A stretch of 64,000 nucleotides of DNA from an uncultured Bacteroidales bacterium (GTDB lineage: Bacteria; Bacteroidota; Bacteroidia; Bacteroidales; UBA932): NCBI GenBank assembly GCA_900316955.1, contig ONEX01000011.1, positions 62,001 to 126,000 of the forward strand, read 5' to 3'. The notes under the pieces are model-generated. The model did no database searches, was not told the origin of the DNA, and worked only from the letters and a program-made list of their open reading frames with translations. How positions within the stretch are numbered: the stretch's first letter is position 1; the number at the start of each line of letters is the position of its first letter. A program made the translations under genes and the position numbers. Shown here one piece after another: positions 27,812 through 35,424 of the stretch.

Positions 27812-29477
27812 ATTCCACTTCGAAGGTAAACGTCTGATACACGGGCTTTCCGTCCTCCGTGAATCCTTCCGCGACGACCTTGAAGCGGCCGGCATAGCCG
27901 GGGGCGGTGAACTCGATGCGGTAGTCGGAAGCCGCGTCCACCTGCAGGAGGGGATGCCAGTAGAGGAGCTGCCGCAGGTCCTGCCCTTCCCCTTTCGGGA
28001 CGGCCCCGCCGTAGGCCACGGGATAGGCGACCCCCTGGAAGTCCAGCACGCGCACATTGGCCGGGAAATGGAGGGCGGTCACGTAGTTTTTCTTGGTGAT
28101 TACGTTCACGAGCCCGAGGAAGGGCGTCTTGCCGCAGAGAATGGCTTCGTCATAGATGTCGATGTCCTCGATGAGCATCGCGTCGAAGTCCAGCAGGGGG
28201 CTCAGGTCGCTCAGGACGACACCGTCCATCATCACGATGATGTTGGCGGTCAGGTCGAAATTCTGGCCGAGGGCGTCCGAGTAGGTGAGCAGGAGGGTGG
28301 GGTTCCCCTTTTCGTTCCGCAGGCGGAGTTCCGGGATGATTTCGACAAGGATTTCACGGAAAGAGGGAAAGCGCGTATAGTCGTCCAGGTGGTATCGCTT
28401 GGGTGTGACGGAAGCGAGCAGGAGGTCCTCCCGATGCGCCATGAAAGTCGTGAGGGTGTCGATGCGGAGCGCCTTTTCGGCCCGCAAAGCGGCTTTCCGG
28501 GCGGTGAGATCGGACCGTTGCGACGGGCTCAGGCGGAGTTTCGGCAGGGGGCTCAGTTCCGGGTACAGGAACGGACTTTCGAAGTCGATGTATCCTTCGT
28601 GCCGGTCCAGCTGGGTGACCTCGCAGACAATCTCCCGGTCGCCATAGATGTTGGACGTGAAGAAGCGGATGCGGTCGTCCTCCTCGGACCGGCCGAAATA
28701 CAGGTCGCTGGGGGAGCCAGCCACCGACAGGGTGGCGAAGGAGACGTCATCCTCCCCCTTCCGGACCGTCCCCCGGAGGCGGGCGGTGACGACTTCGCCG
28801 TCGCGCTCCACGGAGACCGGCCTTTTCAGGCTGGCCGAGGCGGGAAGGGTGCCGAGGAAGCGGCCCGGGGTCTGGGGATTGTCGGCGGGAAGAAGGTCGT
28901 CCTCGTGGAATACGGAGAGGCTGATGGAGGCGGTTTCTCCACCGTTGTGCAGGTTCAGGACCGCCGGGGTACCTTTGGGAACGCGGATGCGCGTGGAAAT
29001 ATCCAGGGCGCCTTCGGCCGGAAGGGGAGTGCGCCGGAGTTCTTCATAGCGCTCTTCCGGGACGATTTCCACCCCGTCCGCCACCCGGGCCCGGGAAGTG
29101 CTGTTGAAGATGGTCAGGAGGCGGGAGCCGGCCAGCCAGGGGGTTCCCTCCTCGGCCGCATTGACCGCCGTGTAGGCGATGAGCCGATAGGTGCCGGTGG
29201 GCGCCGTCACCGGAATCCGGAACGACCCGGCGCCCCGGCCGCCCAACAGGCCTATTTTGGCCGTACAGGCCGTTCCGTCCTGCGAGACGAGTTCCACATA
29301 GGAAACGGCGCTTTCGTCCGAAAAACGGCCCTTTCCGTCCAGACAGGACAGGGAACACCAGACCGCGTCGCCCGCGAGATAGACCTCCCGGTCGGTGGAG
29401 ACGTAGATGCGTTCCACAGGCGCCGCCTGGGCGAGCATCCCGGCGAGCGCCAGGAGCAAGGTCGATATCTTTTTCAT
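27810..29477 (-). CDS. Exported macroglobulin-like (MG2) protein with a TonB-plug-like C-terminal region
   Basis: A 555-residue secreted protein. The signal peptide ends QAAPVE. The first domain 'RIYVSTDREVYLAGDAVWCSLSCLDGKG' is the MG2-type macroglobulin fold found in Bacteroidota envelope proteins. Residues about 410-480 ('NIIVMMDGVVLSDLSPLLDFDAMLIEDIDIYDE...LGLVNVITKKN') read like a TonB-receptor plug without a following barrel. It is the last gene of the hflX / TonB receptor / DUF4249 / MG unit. The ATG at 29477 overlaps the DUF4249 stop (ATGA), indicating translational coupling. Probably periplasmic or surface-attached; role unknown. Confidence 0.6.
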   Translation of the reverse strand: MKKISTLLLALAGMLAQAAPVERIYVSTDREVYLAGDAVWCSLSCLDGKGRFSDESAVSYVELVSQDGTACTAKIGLLGGRGAGSFRIPVTAPTGTYRLIAYTAVNAAEEGTPWLAGSRLLTIFNSTSRARVADGVEIVPEERYEELRRTPLPAEGALDISTRIRVPKGTPAVLNLHNGGETASISLSVFHEDDLLPADNPQTPGRFLGTLPASASLKRPVSVERDGEVVTARLRGTVRKGEDDVSFATLSVAGSPSDLYFGRSEEDDRIRFFTSNIYGDREIVCEVTQLDRHEGYIDFESPFLYPELSPLPKLRLSPSQRSDLTARKAALRAEKALRIDTLTTFMAHREDLLLASVTPKRYHLDDYTRFPSFREILVEIIPELRLRNEKGNPTLLLTYSDALGQNFDLTANIIVMMDGVVLSDLSPLLDFDAMLIEDIDIYDEAILCGKTPFLGLVNVITKKNYVTALHFPANVRVLDFQGVAYPVAYGGAVPKGEGQDLRQLLYWHPLLQVDAASDYRIEFTAPGYAGRFKVVAEGFTEDGKPVYQTFTFEVE

Positions 29478-30700
29478 TGGCTTTGGTCCCAATAGTCAGG
29501 TTTCTGTTTCGTTCCGCCGGCGGCGACGCAGTCGTAACAGCGCCGCGAGCCCCAGCCGTATTCCCCTTCCTCGGCCGGATCCCGGTCCCAGTTGTCGTTC
29601 AAGAACAGCGGCCGGTAGCCTTGGTAGTAGGCGGTCGAGTAATTCGCTTCTGTCGGGAAGGCGATTCCCGCCCGGCTGGGTGCGTGGTCCTGGTAATAGC
29701 GATTATCCAGGAACGCCCGTTTCCAGACGGTCCTGCCGATGGTCACGTAGCCGAGGACCATCCGCTCGGGATCGCTTTCGCAACGGAGGTTACCGGCGAT
29801 TTCCCCGGGCGTGGGCGTGAAGAGGTTGTCTCCCCCATCCGTGTTTTCCTCCAGGTTCTTCAGGAACCGGTAGCTGGCTTCGTCGAGGGTCTTTGCCTTG
29901 ACCCGGATGCAATACATCCGGTGATTGCGGTTGTCGGTCCGCGGAAAGCGCGTCAGCGGCCAGGCCGAGACGCCCTTTTTGGCCATTCTGGTATAATCCA
30001 CCGGATAGACGGCGTGGTTGTCCGCCGACATCCAGCACCAATAGAACCAAGATTCCTCGAATCCCGCCGGCGTCCCGGGCTGGATGGACCAGGAATTCGT
30101 GTCGACAATATACGAGGGAAAATACTCCGCATGGAACTCCCAGGTCTCGTCGAAGGAGAGTTGCAGATAGCCGGTTCCGGCGTCCCCGCCTTCCACGGTG
30201 ACGGCCACGGTGACCTGGGTGTCGTTCTTCTTGCACACGAAATCGATCTTCCGGATGACGGGGGCCGGGGCGATTTCGCTCCATTCGCTGGCATACGTCG
30301 CCCCCAGCACTTCGATGCACAGGCGGTATTTCCGGTCCGCCGGCGCGTCCTCCGTATGGATGATGAACGAGGGAGATGGATTGTAAAGGTCGCCATACCC
30401 GGGGCCGACGACGTCGGAATGGGCGGCCGATCCGGACAGGTCCAGGGTTCCCGGATATTGGGAGCCTGCATTATCTTCCACCCAAACTTTCGCTTTCCCC
30501 AGGTCCGGGCTATAGGGCGTTTTTTCGGACGTCCACAGCGGCCTGAGCGACCCGAGGCGGACGGTGGATACGTCGCCGATGGAGATGTTGCCGTCCACGG
30601 TCAGGACTCCTTCCGGCGCCTCTTCCAGTTCCGGCGTATAAGGATAGATGCAGGCCGCCGCGCACAGGGTAACAGCGAGCAAGGTCAGAATCTTTCTCAT
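29474..30700 (-). CDS. DUF4249-type outer-membrane lipoprotein
   Basis: A 408-residue lipoprotein (MRKILTLLAVTLCAAAC). The beginning 'PEGVLTVDGNISIGDVSTVRLGSLRPLW' followed by 'KAKVWVEDNAG' is the recognised DUF4249 pattern; these proteins are encoded with a particular class of TonB-dependent receptors in Bacteroidota. Its ATG overlaps the stop of the receptor gene (TGATG) and its own stop overlaps the next ATG, so all three are translationally coupled. It probably acts as a surface accessory of the receptor; the ligand is unknown. Confidence 0.75.
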   Translation of the reverse strand: MRKILTLLAVTLCAAACIYPYTPELEEAPEGVLTVDGNISIGDVSTVRLGSLRPLWTSEKTPYSPDLGKAKVWVEDNAGSQYPGTLDLSGSAAHSDVVGPGYGDLYNPSPSFIIHTEDAPADRKYRLCIEVLGATYASEWSEIAPAPVIRKIDFVCKKNDTQVTVAVTVEGGDAGTGYLQLSFDETWEFHAEYFPSYIVDTNSWSIQPGTPAGFEESWFYWCWMSADNHAVYPVDYTRMAKKGVSAWPLTRFPRTDNRNHRMYCIRVKAKTLDEASYRFLKNLEENTDGGDNLFTPTPGEIAGNLRCESDPERMVLGYVTIGRTVWKRAFLDNRYYQDHAPSRAGIAFPTEANYSTAYYQGYRPLFLNDNWDRDPAEEGEYGWGSRRCYDCVAAGGTKQKPDYWDQSQ

Positions 30701-33700
30701 CAGAACAGGAGGTTGAGGTTCACGTACGGGATCTGGGTGGCGAAGACGGAGAGCATATAGCCTTTCGTCTCTCCGGCGGGAGTCGTCTTGAAGAAGACGG
30801 AATAAGGGTTTTTCCGGCCGGTGACGTTGTACACGCCGATGGTGATGACCGTGTGGGCGATCGCCTTCAGGTAGTGGCCGGGGTCGATGTTGAACGCCAC
30901 GTCGGTGCGGAAATAATCCGGGATCCGGAAGGCGTTGCGCGTGGAATAGGCCATCCGGTAGGTGCCGCCGAAGTAGTACATGCCGTAGGGGACCGTGACC
31001 GGACGGCCGGTGGAGTAGTCCACATTGACCGAGAAACTGTACCGGTGCGTAAGGGCGAAGTTGGACACGAGCTTGAGCTCGTGCGGCTTGTCATAGGGGG
31101 CGTTGTACCACTCGCCGTGGGCGATGGCCTCGTAGCCCCGGTCCCCCATCTCCTGCTGGCGCGCCCGGGAATAGCTGTAAGACACCCAGCCCGTGATCTT
31201 GCCGGTGGTCTTCCGGGCCATCAGTTCCACGCCGTAGGCGCGGCCCCGGACCGGCACGAGGTCGTCGGCGAGGTTCGGGTTCATCGTCAGCGTCGCTCCC
31301 GGCAGGTAGTCCAGGGCCCGGTAGGTGTTCTTGTAATAGGCCTCCAGGGTGAAGTCGATGCCGGTGTTCAGTTCGGTCCAATAGGCGCCGGCCGCGGCCT
31401 GCCAGCCCCAGGTGGGCTTGATGCGGTCGTCGCTGAGTTTCCAGGTGTCCATCGGCGAGACGGCCGAGGTGTTGGAAATCAGGTGGATGTTCTGGGAAAG
31501 CGAGTTGACGCCGGCCTTGAACGAGAGGTTCTCCGCCGGGGAATACTTGAGCGCGAGCCGGAGGTCGGGCATCCCGTAGAGCGCATGTCCCTTTTCGGCG
31601 TTGAAGCCGGAAAGACGGACGCCCCCTTCCAACGAGAACTCGTCCGTCGGCTTCCAGGTGTCGGAAATGTAGAGCGCCGGCTCGAACGCGATTTCCCGGT
31701 CCAGCGAGCGCGCGGCGACTTGTGAATCGTTCCCGAACGGGGTCATCGCGCCGGGATCCAGCGCGTAGCCGGTCAGGTGGACGCCCCAGGTGAGTTCGTG
31801 CGCATCGGTCAGCCTCCGGGTCCGGTCCGCCCGCAGGAAGGCCTGCCGGATCCGGGTGTCCAGGTCATAGGCTCCGGCCCCCCATTCGTGGGCCGAAATC
31901 CGGTTCTGGTATTGGTCATAGCCCCCGCTCACTTGCAGGCGGCCCTCGGCGGTCCGGTGTTTCCAGACCAGGGAGGCGTTGAGGTTGCCGTAATTGAACG
32001 TCGTGTCGCCGCCGAAGGAGAAGCGGTCGGTCGCGTAGTAGGCGTAGGCCTGCAGGGTGTTGTTTTCGTCGAACCGGTGGGTAATCCCGAGGTTGGCGTC
32101 CGTGAAGCCCGCCGAGCCGCCGGCGTAGGCGCTCTCCTTCGGAAGCCGCTTCAGCAGCCAGTCGGAATAGGTGGTCCGCGCCCCGGCGATGACGGAGGTC
32201 TTTCCCTTGACCAGCGGTCCTTCCATGTGCAAGCGGCTGGTCAGCAGGCCGATACCCGCCGATCCCTGCCATTTCTCCGGGTTTCCGTCCTTGCTTTGCA
32301 CGTCCAGGACCGAGGACACGCGTCCGCCGTAGGACGCCGGGATGGAGCTCTTGTAGAGTTCGATGTTGTTGACAATGTCCGGGTTGAAGGCGGAGAAGAT
32401 GCCGAACAGGTGGGAAGGGTTGTAGATGGTGCTTCCGTTGAACAGGATGAGGTTCTGGTCGGCGCTGCCGCCGCGGACGTTGAAGCCGCCGGAGGCCTCG
32501 CCCACGCTCTTGACGCCCGGGAGGGTGAGGACCGCCTTGATGACGTCCCCTTCCCCGAAGGCCGACGGGATCTTGTTCAAGGTCTTCACGCTCACCTTTT
32601 CCACGCCCATCTCGGTGTTCCGGTGCTGGGCCATGCTCTCGGCCGACACGACGGCCTCCTTGAGCATCGTCACCTTGTCGGTCATCATCACGTTCAGGGT
32701 GCCGTCGGAGTGGACGATGATCCGAAGGTCCAGCTCTTCCTTGCCGTCGGCGCTGAAGTGCAGGACATTTTCCCCGGCCGGCAGCGAGATCCGGTACTGA
32801 CCGTTCCGGTCGCTCCGGGTGTAGGATCGGGTGATGTCGTCGTAGATGACCACCCCGTACATCGGCTCCCCGGTCTCGGCTTCCGTCACGGCGCCGCGGA
32901 CCCGGTTTGTCGAGCTCCCTTTGTTCTGGCTCGGGACACCTATGGTGTAAACCTTGTTCCGGTAGGTCGCGAGAAGGGGAGAGTCCGCATATTGGACGGT
33001 GACGGTATCCTTTTGTATTTCAGTAAAATAGCCATCGGGAAGCCCCACCCCGGACCCCGGGAGGTTCGCCGCCGCCACCTGCCCTGCGGGAGCCTTGTCC
33101 GAATGGGGGTGCCAGGAGACGCGGTCCACACCGAGAACCGGGTTTCCGGCCGGCGTTTTCAGCCGCCGGAGCAGGTTCCTCTTGCCGATTCTCTTCAGTT
33201 TCCCCTGCTCCAGGGCGTAGAAGGTTTCCTGGAAGCGGAAATAGCTGTTGACCGTATAGTCGTAATCGGGGTCGTCGTAGCCGATGGCGTATCCCGAGCC
33301 GTTGGTGTCGTTGCGCAGGGTTTTCGTCACGCGGCGCAGGAGCGGCGTCTGCCCGTCCCGGACCACCTCGAAAAATCCTTCCGGCGCCTCGGGCCAGCCC
33401 AGGTAACGGAGGTTGACGAAGGGTTTGTTGCCCATCGTGAACCAGGCCACCTGGTCGGTGACCAGGACGACGCCGACCACCCCGTCCACCGGTCGGACCT
33501 GGAGTTCCCCGCGGGCGGCATCCACGTTGAGGGAAATGTCCCGGTACAACCGTCCGTTATACCAGACGTCGCCCTGCTGGAACTCTTTCCGGTCCCAGTA
33601 GTAGGTTCCGTTGTGCCGGTAGGGGTAGGCGGCGGGTAGCTTTCCGCGAAAGATAGTCGCCAAGTCGCTTTCCGGGTCCTCCTGGGCAAAGGCGGACGCG

Positions 33701-33747
33701 GCCAGGGAGAGCAGCGCCAGCGCGACGAGAATAGTTCGTTTTACCAT
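30700..33747 (-). CDS. TonB-dependent receptor with a long N-terminal extension
   Basis: A 1015-residue outer-membrane receptor. After the signal peptide (ends SAFAQ) come about 260 residues of unassigned sequence. A carboxypeptidase-regulatory-like domain ('VRGAVTEAETGEPMYGVVIYDD'), a plug ('AVLTLPGVKSVGEASGGFNVRGGSADQNLILFNGSTIYNP', 'SYGGRVSSVLDVQSKDG') and a barrel ending 'PYVNLNLLF' follow. This receptor class pairs with DUF4249 lipoproteins. Its ATG lies inside the 3' end of hflX (7-bp overlap), so it appears to be expressed from the hflX transcript. Substrate unknown. Confidence 0.85.
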   Translation of the reverse strand: MVKRTILVALALLSLAASAFAQEDPESDLATIFRGKLPAAYPYRHNGTYYWDRKEFQQGDVWYNGRLYRDISLNVDAARGELQVRPVDGVVGVVLVTDQVAWFTMGNKPFVNLRYLGWPEAPEGFFEVVRDGQTPLLRRVTKTLRNDTNGSGYAIGYDDPDYDYTVNSYFRFQETFYALEQGKLKRIGKRNLLRRLKTPAGNPVLGVDRVSWHPHSDKAPAGQVAAANLPGSGVGLPDGYFTEIQKDTVTVQYADSPLLATYRNKVYTIGVPSQNKGSSTNRVRGAVTEAETGEPMYGVVIYDDITRSYTRSDRNGQYRISLPAGENVLHFSADGKEELDLRIIVHSDGTLNVMMTDKVTMLKEAVVSAESMAQHRNTEMGVEKVSVKTLNKIPSAFGEGDVIKAVLTLPGVKSVGEASGGFNVRGGSADQNLILFNGSTIYNPSHLFGIFSAFNPDIVNNIELYKSSIPASYGGRVSSVLDVQSKDGNPEKWQGSAGIGLLTSRLHMEGPLVKGKTSVIAGARTTYSDWLLKRLPKESAYAGGSAGFTDANLGITHRFDENNTLQAYAYYATDRFSFGGDTTFNYGNLNASLVWKHRTAEGRLQVSGGYDQYQNRISAHEWGAGAYDLDTRIRQAFLRADRTRRLTDAHELTWGVHLTGYALDPGAMTPFGNDSQVAARSLDREIAFEPALYISDTWKPTDEFSLEGGVRLSGFNAEKGHALYGMPDLRLALKYSPAENLSFKAGVNSLSQNIHLISNTSAVSPMDTWKLSDDRIKPTWGWQAAAGAYWTELNTGIDFTLEAYYKNTYRALDYLPGATLTMNPNLADDLVPVRGRAYGVELMARKTTGKITGWVSYSYSRARQQEMGDRGYEAIAHGEWYNAPYDKPHELKLVSNFALTHRYSFSVNVDYSTGRPVTVPYGMYYFGGTYRMAYSTRNAFRIPDYFRTDVAFNIDPGHYLKAIAHTVITIGVYNVTGRKNPYSVFFKTTPAGETKGYMLSVFATQIPYVNLNLLF

Positions 33748-34925
33748 AAAAAGTTATTGAAAGGATACCGCCCTGCGTGGATTTCCGCCACCATCTTGTA
33801 CAGGTCGTTCCTCAGCTTGTCAATGCCTATCTTCTGCGTCGCGGAGATGAAGATGCAAGGGGTCTTCTCCTGGGCGATCCAGCTGTTCTTGAGTTCGTCC
33901 AGGGTGCGGTTCTTTGCCTCCTTGGGGGTGAGGGAGAACTCGTCGTAGGGCTCGTAGGAGTACGCATCGACCTTGTTGAACACCACGAATACGGGCTTGT
34001 TAGCCGCGCCGATGTCCCGGAGGGTCTGCTCCACGACCTGCATCTGTTCCTCGAAATCGGGATGGGAGATGTCCACGACGTGGACGAGGATATCGGCCTC
34101 CCGGACCTCGTCCAGGGTGCTCTTGAAGGCTTCCACCAGCTGCGTGGGCAGTTTCCGGATGAAGCCGACGGTATCCGACAGCAGGAACGGGCAGTTCTCG
34201 ATGACCACCTTCCGGACGGTCGTGTCCAGGGTCGCAAAGAGCTTGTTCTCCGCGAACACATCGGACTTCGCCAGGATGTTCATCAGGGTGCTCTTACCGA
34301 CGTTCGTGTAGCCGACGAGCGCGAGGCGCACCAGGGAGCCGCGGTTGCTGCGCTGGGTGGCCATCTGCCGGTCCACCTTCTTCAGGTCCTCCTTGAGCTT
34401 CGAAATCCGCTGCTTGACGATACGGCGGTCCACCTCGATCTGGGTTTCACCCATACCGCCGCGGGTGCCCATGCCACCGCGCTGCCGCTCCAGGTGGGTC
34501 CACATACCGGCGAGACGGGGCAACATGTATTGATAATGAGCCAGTTCCACCTGCATCTTCGCGTAAGACGTCTTGGCCCGCTGGGCAAAAATCTCGAGGA
34601 TCAGGCTCGTACGGTCGATGACGTCGGAGCACTCGATGATCTTCTCGATATTGCGCTGCTGGGTGCCGGTGAGCTCGTCGTCGAAGATGACGTACTGGAT
34701 TTCGTTCTCTTCGCAATAGGCCTTGATTTCCTGGAGCTTGCCCGTGCCGATGTACGTGGCCTTGTCGGGCCGGTCCATCCGCTGCATATACATCTTGTCG
34801 CCGATGGCGCCGGCAGTCTCGGCCAGGAACTGGAGCTCGTCCAGATATTCCTGCACCTTGCGCTCCCCTCCCTTTTCCAGGACAACGCCTACGAAAACTG
34901 CTTTTTCTGTCTTGAATTGACTCAT
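33741..34925 (-). CDS. hflX: Ribosome-associated GTPase HflX
   Basis: A 394-residue GTPase that binds the 50S subunit and can split stalled ribosomes. It has the N-terminal HflX domain ('KATYIGTGKLQEIKAYCEENEI', 'FDDELTGTQQRNIEKI'), a coiled-coil with the signature 'RGGMGTRGGMGETQIEVDRR', and a G domain with G1 'GYTNVGKST', G3 'DTVGFI' and G4 'NKVD'. I start it at the ATG at 34925 (MSQFKTEKA), which lies downstream of a perfect -7 box; the upstream in-frame start falls within the promoter. It is the first gene of a unit that continues into an unrelated TonB receptor locus. Confidence 0.95.
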   Translation of the reverse strand: MSQFKTEKAVFVGVVLEKGGERKVQEYLDELQFLAETAGAIGDKMYMQRMDRPDKATYIGTGKLQEIKAYCEENEIQYVIFDDELTGTQQRNIEKIIECSDVIDRTSLILEIFAQRAKTSYAKMQVELAHYQYMLPRLAGMWTHLERQRGGMGTRGGMGETQIEVDRRIVKQRISKLKEDLKKVDRQMATQRSNRGSLVRLALVGYTNVGKSTLMNILAKSDVFAENKLFATLDTTVRKVVIENCPFLLSDTVGFIRKLPTQLVEAFKSTLDEVREADILVHVVDISHPDFEEQMQVVEQTLRDIGAANKPVFVVFNKVDAYSYEPYDEFSLTPKEAKNRTLDELKNSWIAQEKTPCIFISATQKIGIDKLRNDLYKMVAEIHAGRYPFNNFLW

Positions 34926-34957
34926 TCTTTCTTCTAATACACGAACATTGACATATC

Positions 34958-34989
34958 TTGCAAAGATATTTATTTTATTTGTAGATTTG
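34958..34989 (+). promoter_or_regulatory. Promoter of ybeY-mnmG (TTGC-N20-TAGATTTG)
   Basis: TTGC (34958-34961), 20 bases, TAGATTTG (34982-34989), 15 bp before the ybeY ATG. It overlaps the divergent hflX promoter, so the two may compete. Confidence 0.6.
34961..34968 (-). promoter_or_regulatory. -7 box (TATCTTTG) of hflX
   Basis: The minus strand reads TATCTTTG, a perfect -7, 35 bp before the hflX ATG. The nearest TTTG lies 23 bp upstream, slightly longer than usual. Confidence 0.5.
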
Positions 34990-35004
34990 CACAAAATTCC
35001 CGCT

Positions 35005-35424
35005 ATGGTCTCTTACTTTACAGAAGATACGAAGTTCGCGTTCAAGGAGAAACGGCTCACAAACCGCTGGCTCAAGCTTGTTGCCGAGAGCGAAATCCGC
35101 CGCCTGGGCGACATCTCGATCATTTTCTGTTCGGACAACTACATCCTGGACGTGAACATGAAGTATCTCCAGCACGATTACTTCACAGATATCATCACTT
35201 TCGACTACTGCGAAGGCGACCGCCTGAACGGCGACCTCTTCATCAGTGTCGATTCCGTCCGGGAGAATGCGCAGTTCTACGGGACTGAGTTCGAGAACGA
35301 GCTCAACCGGGTGATTGTCCATGGCGTCCTCCACCTGATCGGCTATGACGACCATACCGAGGAAGACATCGCCGTGATGCGTTCCAAGGAGAACTACTAT
35401 CTTTCCCTCCGGGAGCTCGTATGA
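35005..35424 (+). CDS. ybeY: Endoribonuclease YbeY (16S rRNA maturation factor)
   Basis: A 139-residue metalloprotein of the UPF0054 family, involved in 16S rRNA 3' end maturation and ribosome quality control. The metal-binding signature is HGVLHLIGYDDH with His106 and His110; the third ligand position is Asp116 or His117 because the loop reads Y-D-D-H. The start at 35005 (MVSYFTEDTKF) fits a promoter whose -7 box ends at 34989, excluding the in-frame ATG at 34948. It overlaps mnmG by 4 bases (ATGA). Confidence 0.93.
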   Translation: MVSYFTEDTKFAFKEKRLTNRWLKLVAESEIRRLGDISIIFCSDNYILDVNMKYLQHDYFTDIITFDYCEGDRLNGDLFISVDSVRENAQFYGTEFENELNRVIVHGVLHLIGYDDHTEEDIAVMRSKENYYLSLRELV

